A stretch of DNA of 64,000 bases. It comes from Dulcicalothrix desertica PCC 7102 (GTDB lineage: Bacteria > Cyanobacteriota > Cyanobacteriia > Cyanobacteriales > Nostocaceae). Of this stretch, positions 26,762-34,713 are shown piece after piece. The notes beneath the pieces are model-generated. The model saw nothing but the letters and a program-made list of their open reading frames with translations. It did no database searches and was not told where the DNA came from. The stretch lies in contig NZ_RSCL01000005.1 of the NCBI RefSeq assembly GCF_003991905.1, forward strand, positions 376,920-440,919, read 5' to 3'. The position numbers and the translations under genes were made by a program. Numbering within the stretch: the stretch's first letter is position 1; every line of letters begins with the position of its first letter.

Positions 26762-26841
26762 GCAAGTATCAAAATTATTTTGCCAGGTTTAGGCACTCAG
26801 AACCAGATCAAAAGGCTACTAATCTAAACGAAGCGTTTGAA

Positions 26842-27327
26842 ATGGAGCAGAATAATGAACTTTCTTGGAGCATCTCTTTCTGTATTGGTGTACTCGCTGT
26901 TTCTAGCGTGTTCATGGCTTTTCTTTCTAATTTTGTTGCGGATTGCGTCGATTCTGTTACAGCTGGATTTGGTTGGACAGAGATTTTTGTAGGCGCCATA
27001 GTCATTGGCATAATTGGTAATGTGGGCGCCATAATGAGTGCTGTGATTGTGGCATATAGAAGTAAAGTAGACTTAAGCTTTGAAATCGGCATGAATGCTG
27101 CCTCTCAAATTGCATTACTCGTAATTCCAACGTTAATCATTGCCTCTAGCATAGTTGGGAAACCAGTCGATTTCCTTTTCTCGCCTCCTCAAATCGCAGC
27201 ACTAATTGGTAGTGTTATGATTATGACTCAGATATCCCAAGATGGACGGTGTAACTGGTTGAATGGACTGCAAATGCTAATTTTCTTTGGGGTTATCTCT
27301 GTATTGTTCTACTATGACCCAACCTGA
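26842..27327 (+). CDS. Half-size CAX-like protein lacking the catalytic acid
   Basis: A 161-residue membrane protein that matches only the second half of CAX antiporters, with about five helices and the closing motif RCNWLNGLQMLIFFGVI. The exchange motif that should read GNxxE is GNVGAI (residues 59-64), so the conserved Glu is lost. The frame is intact, starts at its own ATG and follows the full-length CAX gene directly. It may act as a partner or regulator of that protein, or be a decaying remnant of a second copy. Activity as a transporter on its own is unlikely. Confidence 0.8.
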   Translation: MEQNNELSWSISFCIGVLAVSSVFMAFLSNFVADCVDSVTAGFGWTEIFVGAIVIGIIGNVGAIMSAVIVAYRSKVDLSFEIGMNAASQIALLVIPTLIIASSIVGKPVDFLFSPPQIAALIGSVMIMTQISQDGRCNWLNGLQMLIFFGVISVLFYYDPT

Positions 27328-27354
27328 ATTTACGTTGCAATATATAATCATGTT

Positions 27355-27382
27355 GTAGAGACGTTACATGTAACGTCTCTAC
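27355..27382. repeat. Palindromic repeat GTAGAGAC...GTCTCTAC, terminator-like
   Basis: A perfect palindrome with core GTTACATGTAAC, 27 bp after the half-CAX stop. Confidence 0.87.
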
Positions 27383-27427
27383 ACAATATACAGGTATCTG
27401 AAAAAACAGCAATTAAAAACCATAATT

Positions 27428-27799
27428 ATGGCAACTAAAATAGTTGAACTAGGAAGCATCGGCGGCTTGCCAGAGTTTAGAGTTGTGATGAATGATGCTA
27501 ACATTTTACCAATGCCAATAGTTGAAACAAGAAAAACAACTTTAATAGCTACTGTTGTTATAGAGCGCACTGAGAATATCAACGAAGAAGTATTAAAAGC
27601 TTTTATACAATCTCTTATGATGGCTGGCGCCTCTGTGCTATTGGCTGGATGCGTACCAGGAGGTGTAATAGCAATGCCGCTTTTTCTACGAACATTTGGC
27701 GCCTATGCTGCTTCAAAGGGTATAGAATTAACTGCTGGTCAAATTAAGCTAAATACTGAAACCGTCTATGGTGAATGGGAATGTTTTAAATTTGCTTAA
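27428..27799 (+). CDS. Hypothetical protein, 123 aa
   Basis: A 123-residue protein, MATKIVELGSIGGLPEFRVV, with a central Ala/Gly-rich hydrophobic helix (MMAGASVLLAGCVPGGVIAM) that could be a membrane segment, flanked by beta-rich parts. It starts at ATG 27428 without a clear ribosome binding site. It stands alone between palindromic repeats, downstream of the CAX pair. No family recognised. Confidence 0.55.
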   Translation: MATKIVELGSIGGLPEFRVVMNDANILPMPIVETRKTTLIATVVIERTENINEEVLKAFIQSLMMAGASVLLAGCVPGGVIAMPLFLRTFGAYAASKGIELTAGQIKLNTETVYGEWECFKFA

Positions 27800-28332
27800 A
27801 TAATGAAAGAACGAAAATGGAACCAATGGTTCCCATTTCCATAGCAATATTTAAAACTCTTCTCTCTGTGTCTCCGTGGTAAATAAATATACCTGTATTC
27901 ACAATATAGAACAGCTAAATCAATATTCTAATTAAGCAGGAAAAATTTATGTTTATTTATGTTTACATTACACTATTGAGTTACCATTCATTGTAATATC
28001 TAATAATGCCGATTAGAAATGTTATTAGCACTTATTTATAGTGCTGAGAACATTGAGGTATTTTGTACTAGAAAGAAGTAAAGACAGAGAAAAAGCAAGT
28101 CTTCAAGCTTTAAGGTGTTGTTTTGCAACAGATAAGCGCGGATATAAAGGATAAATAATTGATTACAATTAAAGTCTAGTTATAAAAAGTAACCTATCCG
28201 TTACATCCGTTGATCATCCGTTGCCAATCTTTTATCCACCCAAATTAAATAGCACAGGCAGTATGCCTATGCCACATGTCAATAGCTTCTTTCTAATTTC
28301 ATCTTCCTTATTCAATTAGAAGAGAATATTTT
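27800..28332. other. Repeat-rich intergenic region before the Ca2+-ATPase
   Basis: No gene. It contains an ACCACGGAG-type repeat (27859-27895), the ATCCGTTACATCCGTTG cluster (28193-28236) and a GCACAGGCAGTATGCCTATG repeat (28251-28276). Confidence 0.6.
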
Positions 28333-31170
28333 ATGACTTCTACTGCTTCAGACTCTGGGTTTGCTCAACCGACCGAAACGTCTGCTTGGCATACCTTAGA
28401 AGTTGTTAAAGCTCTTAAGCGGTTGGGAAGCGACCGCACATTTGGTTTAACGACATCAAAAGTTGGAGAATATTTCAAGCGCTATGGCTCAAATGAACTG
28501 GTAGAAAGCGGAACACGTACTCCCGCAGAAATTCTTTGGGACCAGTTCAAAAACATCATGTTATTGATGTTGATTGCTGTAGCAATTATTTCTGCTGTTT
28601 TGGATGTACGCGAAGCTCTCACTCTAGGCAAGTTTGTATTTCCTAAAGATGCTGTCGCTATTTTTGTAGTAGTGATTTTGAACGGGGTGTTAGGTTACAT
28701 CCAAGAAAGCGGCGCCGAAAAAGCTCTAGCTGCTTTAAAAAATCTGGCATCATCTAAGGTACGAGTAATTCGCGATGGAAAAACACTAGAAATCGAATCG
28801 AAAGAACTTGTACCAGGGGATGTAATGTTACTTGAAGCGGGGGTTAAAGTTCCTGCTGATGGACGGTTATTAGAAGCTGCTAATTTGCAAGTTCGAGAGT
28901 CTGCTTTAACGGGAGAAGCACACGCGGTTAACAAACAAGCCGAAGTACAGCTACCTGAAGATGCACCTCTAGGTGACCGCATTAATCTTGTGTTTTCTGG
29001 AACAGAAGTAGTGCAGGGACGAGCAACTGTTTTGGTAACAAGCACAGGAATGCAAACCGAATTGGGAAAAATTGCTAGTGCTTTGCAGTCGGTAGAGTCT
29101 GAACCTACACCACTGCAAAAACGCATGAACCAACTAGGTAACGTTTTGGTGACAGGCGCCTTAGTGTTAGTAGTGTTGGTAATTGCGGGTGGTACTCTAT
29201 ATAATCCAAGTTTGTTTGAAGAACTGGTAAAAGTTTCTTTGAGTATGGCAGTAGCAGTAGTACCAGAAGGTTTACCTGCTGTTATTACAGTGACGCTTGC
29301 ACTAGGAACGCAACGCATGGTGAAGCGGAACGCGCTTATACGTAAATTACCAGCAGTGGAAACTCTTGGTTCTGTAACTACCATTTGTTCTGACAAAACC
29401 GGAACTTTAACCCAAAACAAAATGGTGGTGCAAAATGTTTGTACCAATAGCAATACAGCGCGTGTTACAGGAGAAGGATATACACCGAATGGTGAATTTC
29501 AATGGCAAAATAAAACCCAACTTTCTAATGCACATCCAGAACTTCAAGCTTTGTTACTAGCTTGTGTGCTATGTAATGATGCCATTTTACAGAAGGAAAA
29601 TGGTGATTGGTCAATTTTAGGTGACCCTACAGAAGGCGCCTTATTATCAGTAGCAGGTAAAGGAGGTTTCCGTAAAGACGAACAAGATAATAGATTTGCT
29701 CGTGTAGCTGAATTTCCATTTTCTTCAGAACGCAAACGCATGAGTGTAATGGTAGAAGCAGGAGGTTCTGGCGCCGGCATAAGTGCTTTCCATCTCCAGG
29801 CTACAAATTATTTAATGTTTACCAAAGGTTCACCCGAATTAACCTTAGAGCGATGCACCCACATTCAAGTTGGGCATGAAATAGAACCCTTAACTTCACA
29901 ACAGCGTTCGCAAATTTTGGAACAAAACAACCAAATGGCAGGACGAGGATTAAGAGTTTTAGGATTTTCCAACAAACTATTAAAAGAGTTACCACCAGAA
30001 GGTTCTGAAGAAACTTCTGAAAATGGCTTAACTTGGTTGGGGTTAGTAGGAATGCTCGATGCACCCCGTCCAGAAGTGCGAGATGCTGTCGCGCGTTGTC
30101 GAAGTGCGGGTATTCGTCCAGTAATGATTACAGGTGACCACCAATTAACAGCGAAAGCAGTCGCTGAAGACTTGGGTATTGCCAGACCAGAGGACGAAGT
30201 TCTTACAGGTCGTGAGTTAGAGAAATTCGACATGGCTCAACTAGAGCAACATGTAGACCGAGTAAGTGTATACGCGCGCGTTTCTCCAGAACACAAACTC
30301 AAAATAGTTCAAGCACTCCAACGTCGGGGTCATGTAGTAGCAATGACAGGAGATGGAGTCAACGACGCTCCAGCACTGAAGCAAGCGGATATCGGTGTTG
30401 CAATGGGAATAACAGGAACCGATGTCAGTAAAGAAGCTAGTGACATGGTGCTGTTAGATGACAACTTTTCAACTATTGTTGCAGCTACAGAAGAGGGACG
30501 TGTTGTTTATATCAACATTCGTCGCTTCATTCGGTATATTCTAGGAAGTAATATTGGAGAAGTATTAACCATTGCAGCGGCGCCGTTGATGGGATTAGGG
30601 GGTGTACCATTATCACCATTGCAAATTCTTTGGATGAACCTGGTAACAGATGGAGTCCCAGCATTAGCTCTAGCAGTTGAACCTGGTAGACCAATTGTGA
30701 TGCAACAACCGCCTAAAAATCCTAAAGAAAGCATTTTTGCACGGGGGTTAGGAACATACATGATTCGGATTGGAATCGTGTTAGCAGTAGTGACAATTGC
30801 GATGATGTCTTGGGCTTACGGTTACACCAGGTCATACACAGAAGGTGGACTCGACCCAGACCGATGGAAAACAATGGTATTTACGACCTTGTGTTTAGCA
30901 CAAATGGGACATGCATTAGCCATTCGGTCAAACACTCGCTTGCTTATAGAAATTAACCCCTTCTCCAACCCATATATCCTGCTTTCAGTAGTATTCACAT
31001 CAATACTGCAACTGCTTTTAATTTACGTTGAACCATTACGGAACTTCTTCAGCACCCATTATCTAACATTCACAGAATTAATGATATGTGTTGGCTTCAG
31101 TGCCATCATCTTTGTATGGATTGAAGCAGAAAAACTATTCACCCGTTGGTTCCTAAAAGCCCGCAAATAA
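28333..31170 (+). CDS. P2A-type Ca2+-transporting ATPase
   Basis: A 945-residue P-type ATPase with the N-terminal cation-ATPase domain, the actuator loop [16 protein letters not shown] (Asp354), the nucleotide-domain motif KGSPE, MITGDH and [16 protein letters not shown] (about 673). Helix M4 holds [10 protein letters not shown] and M6 holds [12 protein letters not shown], the ligand motifs of SERCA/PMR1-like Ca2+ (or Mn2+) pumps. The C-terminal domain has four further helices. Known relatives in cyanobacteria (PacL type) export Ca2+. It is a single gene, followed by an inverted repeat and then a small acidic-tail protein. Confidence 0.95.
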   Translation: MTSTASDSGFAQPTETSAWHTLEVVKALKRLGSDRTFGLTTSKVGEYFKRYGSNELVESGTRTPAEILWDQFKNIMLLMLIAVAIISAVLDVREALTLGKFVFPKDAVAIFVVVILNGVLGYIQESGAEKALAALKNLASSKVRVIRDGKTLEIESKELVPGDVMLLEAGVKVPADGRLLEAANLQVRESALTGEAHAVNKQAEVQLPEDAPLGDRINLVFSGTEVVQGRATVLVTSTGMQTELGKIASALQSVESEPTPLQKRMNQLGNVLVTGALVLVVLVIAGGTLYNPSLFEELVKVSLSMAVAVVPEGLPAVITVTLALGTQRMVKRNALIRKLPAVETLGSVTTICSDKTGTLTQNKMVVQNVCTNSNTARVTGEGYTPNGEFQWQNKTQLSNAHPELQALLLACVLCNDAILQKENGDWSILGDPTEGALLSVAGKGGFRKDEQDNRFARVAEFPFSSERKRMSVMVEAGGSGAGISAFHLQATNYLMFTKGSPELTLERCTHIQVGHEIEPLTSQQRSQILEQNNQMAGRGLRVLGFSNKLLKELPPEGSEETSENGLTWLGLVGMLDAPRPEVRDAVARCRSAGIRPVMITGDHQLTAKAVAEDLGIARPEDEVLTGRELEKFDMAQLEQHVDRVSVYARVSPEHKLKIVQALQRRGHVVAMTGDGVNDAPALKQADIGVAMGITGTDVSKEASDMVLLDDNFSTIVAATEEGRVVYINIRRFIRYILGSNIGEVLTIAAAPLMGLGGVPLSPLQILWMNLVTDGVPALALAVEPGRPIVMQQPPKNPKESIFARGLGTYMIRIGIVLAVVTIAMMSWAYGYTRSYTEGGLDPDRWKTMVFTTLCLAQMGHALAIRSNTRLLIEINPFSNPYILLSVVFTSILQLLLIYVEPLRNFFSTHYLTFTELMICVGFSAIIFVWIEAEKLFTRWFLKARK

Positions 31171-31198
31171 GAGACTTCCAAAAATTTAATTCTCCATG

Positions 31199-31261
31199 TT
31201 GTGGAATGGGCATCCTTGCCCGTTCTTTATCTAGGGCGGGCAAGGATGCCCACCCCACAAG
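31199..31261. repeat. Inverted pair of GGGCAAGGATGCCC repeats
   Basis: Arms GTGGAATGGGCATCCTTGCC and its near-complement form a long hairpin after the ATPase. The next 35 bp (ATTTTTTTATTTGGAAGTCC) recur after the copy at 53535, so the repeat unit is longer than the hairpin. Confidence 0.82.
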
Positions 31262-31303
31262 AAATTTTTGGGTATTTTTTTATTTGGAAGTCCCTAAACA
31301 AAC

Positions 31304-31334
31304 GTAGAGACGTGACATGTCACATCTCCTCCAC
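31304..31334. repeat. Degenerate GTAGAGAC palindrome
   Basis: GTAGAGACGTGACATGTCAC is followed by a right arm with a deletion (ATCTCCTCCAC). It is the least conserved of the nine copies. Confidence 0.7.
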
Positions 31335-31365
31335 AACCCACAATCATTATTAGAGGTAACAAAAA

Positions 31366-31563
31366 ATGGCTAAGAAAGAAAGACAAGAATCCGAAACTAA
31401 TTTTTTTGATGGCATCAAGCAAAAAACTGAAGATGCAATGGGAGGTATATTTGGTCAGTCAAACAAAGATGACGAAGACAGGGAAAATATAAACTTCAGA
31501 AATGAACGTAATGAAGACGATGACGAAGACGATGACGATGATGATGAGGATGAAGATGATTAG
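31366..31563 (+). CDS. Small protein with polyacidic C-terminal tail, 65 aa
   Basis: ATG 31366 is preceded by GAGGTAA. The protein has a charged N-terminus, a short central part (DGIKQKTEDAMGGIFGQ) and then a run of about 20 Asp/Glu residues at the C-terminus. Such tails bind Ca2+ and other divalent cations with low affinity, or act as disordered charge tethers. Its place 200 bp after a Ca2+-ATPase gene is suggestive; a buffering or sensor role is inference. No family recognised. Confidence 0.65.
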   Translation: MAKKERQESETNFFDGIKQKTEDAMGGIFGQSNKDDEDRENINFRNERNEDDDEDDDDDDEDEDD

Positions 31564-31577
31564 AGAATGTTTGAAGA

Positions 31578-31742
31578 TTTTAATCCCCCCTAGCCCCCCT
31601 TAATAAGGGGGGGACAAGAAAGGAAACAAATCTTAGAACAAGAAAGGAAACAAATCTCAGAACAAGAAAGGAAACAAATCTTAGAACAAAAAAGAAACCC
31701 AATCTTAGCCCCCCTTAGTAAGGGGGGTTGGGGGGATTAAAT
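31578..31742. repeat. Inverted-repeat element with CCCCCCTTAATAAGGGGGG arms and tandem core
   Basis: The two ends are TTAATCCCCCCTAGCCCCCC... and ...GGTTGGGGGGATTAA. The core holds four tandem units of 24 bp (31615-31638, 31639-31662, 31663-31686, 31687-31708), each like CAAGAAAGGAAACAAATC. Shorter-core copies lie at 33136 and 39934, and a half copy lies at 51328. It carries no gene, so it is a MITE-like element. Confidence 0.85.
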
Positions 31743-31758
31743 TATAGAAGAAATAATT

Positions 31759-33135
31759 ATGGAAGTAAAAAATCAGCCCATCGCAATTCAAATTTCTGAA
31801 CAACCACTCCGCTATAACCCAGAAGCAATAGCGCATAAATTTGATTCAAACAAAATACGAGTAATAAAACGGTGGCTAGAAATATTGCTTCCTATAATTA
31901 GCTTCGCCGCTCAATGGTGGTGGTATAGAATAATACGATTAAAACCCCACATTAAACACCACCATCTAGCAATAAAACTACGACAACACCTAACAAACCT
32001 TGGAACCGCTTACATTAAAGTAGGTCAAGCACTATCTACCCGTCCTGACTTACTACCTACAGTATACCTTGATGAACTTACTAAACTTCAAGATGAATTA
32101 CCAGCGTTTCCTACAAAAATAGCACATCAATTTATACTAGAAGAATTAGGCGCCGCACCACAGGAAATATACGCCGAATTAACCGAACTACCTATAGCTG
32201 CAGCATCCCTAGGACAAGTATATAAAGGCAAATTAAAAACTGGAGAAATAGTTGCCGTAAAAGTACAACGACCCGACTTAGCAGACAAGATAGCTTTAGA
32301 TTTGTACATTCTGCGAGTATTAACTGTCTGGTTAGAAAAACGTTTCAGTAAAATTCGCACTAATTTAGTTGCTATTTTAGATGAATTAGGTGCCCGTTTA
32401 TTTGAAGAAATGGACTATATTCAGGAAGGTAACAACGCCGAAAAATTTGCCAGTTTATATAGTAATATTACTGATATTTATGTGCCAAAAATTTATTGGC
32501 AATATACCAACCGTCGTGTATTAACGATGGAATGGATACAAGGAACTAAATTAACTCACATATCAGAAATTAATGCTCAAGGTATAAACGCGCGTCATTT
32601 AGTTGAAGTTGGTATCCAATGTACCCTACGGCAACTACTAGAACACGGCTTTTTCCACGCAGACCCCCACCCAGGTAATTTACTAGCGATGGAAAACAGT
32701 AAACTAGCTTATCTAGACTTCGGCATGATGAGCTACATAGAACCATATCAACGATATGCTTTAATAAATGCCCTAGTTCATATAGTTAATCGAGACTTTA
32801 CAGCCCTAATTCAAGATTATATCGACTTAGATTTTTTACCACCCGATGTAGATGTAGCTCCCGTTCGTGGCGCCTTGACCACATTATTTAATGATGCACT
32901 CACCTCCAATGTAGCCGAGCTAAATTTTCAAGTTATTATCCAAAAACTTTCTGAGTTAATGTACGAACACTCCTTCCAAGTACCAGCATACTACGCCCTT
33001 ATCATCCGCGCGCTGGTAGCATTAGAAGGAATTGCTATGAAAATAGACCCAGACTTTAAAGTTTTAGTATCCGCATATCCCTATGTAGCAAAACGTTTAT
33101 TAACCGACCCGGCGCCTGAACTAAGAAAGAGTTAA
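31759..33135 (+). CDS. ABC1/AarF/UbiB-family atypical kinase
   Basis: A 458-residue protein of the ABC1/UbiB family. The family KxGQ motif (YIKVGQALSTRPDLLP) comes before the kinase core, then the Ala-rich nucleotide loop (AAASLGQVYKG), the VAVKVQRP lysine, HADPHPGN and the LDFGMM metal site. These residues mark a potentially active atypical kinase/ATPase acting in quinone or isoprenoid lipid metabolism at membranes. A Trp-rich hydrophobic patch lies near residue 55 (WWWYRIIRL). The protein is slightly short because it lacks the extra C-terminal membrane helices of some members. It is flanked on both sides by CCCCCCTTAATAAGGGGGG elements. Confidence 0.93.
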   Translation: MEVKNQPIAIQISEQPLRYNPEAIAHKFDSNKIRVIKRWLEILLPIISFAAQWWWYRIIRLKPHIKHHHLAIKLRQHLTNLGTAYIKVGQALSTRPDLLPTVYLDELTKLQDELPAFPTKIAHQFILEELGAAPQEIYAELTELPIAAASLGQVYKGKLKTGEIVAVKVQRPDLADKIALDLYILRVLTVWLEKRFSKIRTNLVAILDELGARLFEEMDYIQEGNNAEKFASLYSNITDIYVPKIYWQYTNRRVLTMEWIQGTKLTHISEINAQGINARHLVEVGIQCTLRQLLEHGFFHADPHPGNLLAMENSKLAYLDFGMMSYIEPYQRYALINALVHIVNRDFTALIQDYIDLDFLPPDVDVAPVRGALTTLFNDALTSNVAELNFQVIIQKLSELMYEHSFQVPAYYALIIRALVALEGIAMKIDPDFKVLVSAYPYVAKRLLTDPAPELRKS

Positions 33136-33215
33136 ATCCCCCCAACCCCCCTTAATAAGGGGGGGCTAAGAATAGCTCTCTTGTTCCCCCCTTATTAAGG
33201 GGGGTTAGGGGGGAT
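33136..33215. repeat. CCCCCCTTAATAAGGGGGG inverted-repeat element
   Basis: Arms as at 31578, with an 18-nt core CTAAGAATAGCTCTCTTG that is nearly the reverse complement of the core at 39934. The element is thus present in both orientations. Confidence 0.85.
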
Positions 33216-33458
33216 CAAAAATCTGCGTCAACACATCAAAACTAATGACACGAACTACTAGTCAAACCCCTGTAGGATATCTGTCTGAGATGTCCTACAA
33301 CAAAAATTGTTACAAACTGTGACAATCAAAGCCAACCAAGTTTGGTACTATTAGCAAAAGCAACAAAAATAAACTAAACATTAAAACTCGTAAGTTAGCT
33401 TCGGGGGAATCCAACATCTTAGTGATTATTCTCTAATCATTCATATTAGGGTAAACTT
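33216..33458. other. Short gene-free stretch before the small membrane protein
   Basis: No gene or repeat recognised; AT-rich, and it should carry the promoter of the gene at 33459. Confidence 0.4.
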
Positions 33459-33677
33459 ATGGTTTGTTTAATTGTATCGTTAACAGAGGTAATTGCCGGA
33501 TTCATTGCCGAATACGTTGCCAAGTGGGTGATTGAAGTACTAGCTGAGGCATTTGTGACCTTCTTCGTAGAATTCGTAGCTGCCATACTCGCCGAGTGGA
33601 TAATGGAAGTAGTATCAAAACTATTCGTGCAGCTAATCGCTTTAATTAGAAATGCATTTGTACCAATAGCAGCATAA
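33459..33677 (+). CDS. Small hydrophobic amphipathic protein, 72 aa
   Basis: The 72 residues are almost wholly helical and hydrophobic with regularly spaced Glu (EVIAGFIAEYVAKWVIEVLA, and EWIMEVV later). That gives an amphipathic membrane-associated helix with a repeated AE/WV pattern about every 11-14 residues. GGTAAACTT precedes ATG 33459. It lies just upstream of the free CoBaHMA-like protein, with a palindrome between them. No known family is recognised; it may be a partner that anchors the HMA protein at the membrane. Confidence 0.6.
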   Translation: MVCLIVSLTEVIAGFIAEYVAKWVIEVLAEAFVTFFVEFVAAILAEWIMEVVSKLFVQLIALIRNAFVPIAA

Positions 33678-33696
33678 TACACATTTTGCAAATTAT

Positions 33697-33724
33697 GTAG
33701 AGACCGGATATATTCGGTCTCCAC
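33697..33724. repeat. Palindromic repeat GTAGAGAC...GTCTCCAC
   Basis: Core CGGATATATTCG, with one mismatch in the right outer arm. It lies 19 bp after the 72-aa gene. Confidence 0.82.
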
Positions 33725-33763
33725 GGCATGTTCAAATTGAATTTTATAAATACCTTTACAATT

Positions 33764-34165
33764 ATGGATTATCAAATCGTTCATGCAATCGAAGGGCGAA
33801 TACGTATTCGGATACCTTTATTAGCAGAAGAAACAAACTATAACGATAAACTTCAAAGCTTAGTTCAATCCATAAACTTTGTCACAGACATTCGGATAAA
33901 CCCCCAAGCTGAATCTATAATTGTCACCTACAAATACAAAAAAATTTCGTGCCAAGCTATGTTAGCGCAACTCGAACAAGCAGTTGTACAACTTGCCCCA
34001 CCCGTTGAACCACCCCCTACACCAGAAAAGGCGCCATCCCCAGCAACAGAAACTCCACAACCCCATGCATACGAAGTTGAACAAGCGTTTGTTTACACGG
34101 GTGAGCCTGTAAATGTTGACGAAGATCCTTGGGAAGACAAAACCACAACTCAACAAGTCAGCTAA
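33764..34165 (+). CDS. Stand-alone CoBaHMA-like HMA-fold protein, 133 aa
   Basis: The start is ATG 33764 (MDYQIVHAIEGRIRIRIP); the longer upstream frame overlaps the palindrome. The first 70 residues have the same HMA-fold pattern as the three ATPases: basic GRIRIRIPLL, then FVTDIRINPQAESIIVTY, without CxxC. A Pro-rich linker follows (PPVEPPPTPEKAPSPATETP) and then an acidic tail. In the CoBaHMA family the basic face of the sheet is thought to bind an anionic ligand rather than a metal; applying that here is inference. It may compete with, or regulate, the ATPase domains. Confidence 0.85.
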   Translation: MDYQIVHAIEGRIRIRIPLLAEETNYNDKLQSLVQSINFVTDIRINPQAESIIVTYKYKKISCQAMLAQLEQAVVQLAPPVEPPPTPEKAPSPATETPQPHAYEVEQAFVYTGEPVNVDEDPWEDKTTTQQVS

Positions 34166-34569
34166 CTTACATAATTTTATCCAATTACAGGCACCGCATT
34201 TTTGCAACTTTTATTGTTGATACTGATAAGCAGTTGTGGATAGCTGATAGACATTCTGAACATGTACAATGCGCGCGTGGTCAAGCAGTGTTGTCTGCTG
34301 GAAAAATAACTTTTACGCTTACGTTATTAAGTTTGGTAGTTTCTGCAATAACAAATCAGTCTACAGGTTATTGTCCTGAAAGCGAATCATGGAAAGTGGT
34401 TGCATCTGCACTAGCAGAAGCTAATTTAGTGTATCCATTTGACTTTACTAGTAAGTTTGTTTTTCGTAAATGTGAAGTTTGTAGTACGACAAATATTGTT
34501 AAATATGATTGGTTTTATTGTGGTGTGTGCGATAGCAATTTACCTAAAGAGTGGAATTTTGATTTGTAA
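34129..34569 (+). CDS. Conserved cyanobacterial protein with C-terminal zinc ribbon, N-terminus doubtful
   Basis: The frame from ATG 34129 (146 aa) overlaps the preceding gene by 37 bp. Family-like sequence starts only at about residue 25 (ATFIVDTDKQLWIADRHSEH). The end carries CEVCSTTNIV...CGVCDSNLPKEW, a four-cysteine zinc ribbon. Between residue 25 and the overlap there is no ATG. Relatives usually have some 40 more N-terminal residues, so the gene may have lost its 5' end and now use a makeshift start, or be a pseudogene. Confidence 0.6.
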   Translation: MGRQNHNSTSQLTYIILSNYRHRIFATFIVDTDKQLWIADRHSEHVQCARGQAVLSAGKITFTLTLLSLVVSAITNQSTGYCPESESWKVVASALAEANLVYPFDFTSKFVFRKCEVCSTTNIVKYDWFYCGVCDSNLPKEWNFDL

Positions 34570-34673
34570 TTTAATCAAATTTAATATATAGAAACTTTGC
34601 TTTACATGTTTATTTTGATTTACAACAAATATTAGCCGTGTGGCTGAAGTCATTATATATACAGAGAATTAAG

Positions 34674-34700
34674 AACGGGCAAGGATGCCCATTCCACAAG
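34674..34700. repeat. GGGCAAGGATGCCC repeat (half copy)
   Basis: AACGGGCAAGGATGCCCATT then CCACAAG, 13 bp upstream of the radical SAM start, in its leader. Confidence 0.78.
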
Positions 34701-34713
34701 ATGGAGAGTTTGT

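Noticed and set aside
8470-34165. A calcyanin gene within the ion island
   Set aside because: No protein with three glycine-zipper repeats is encoded here; the short Gly/Ala helix of the DUF5132 protein is not enough.
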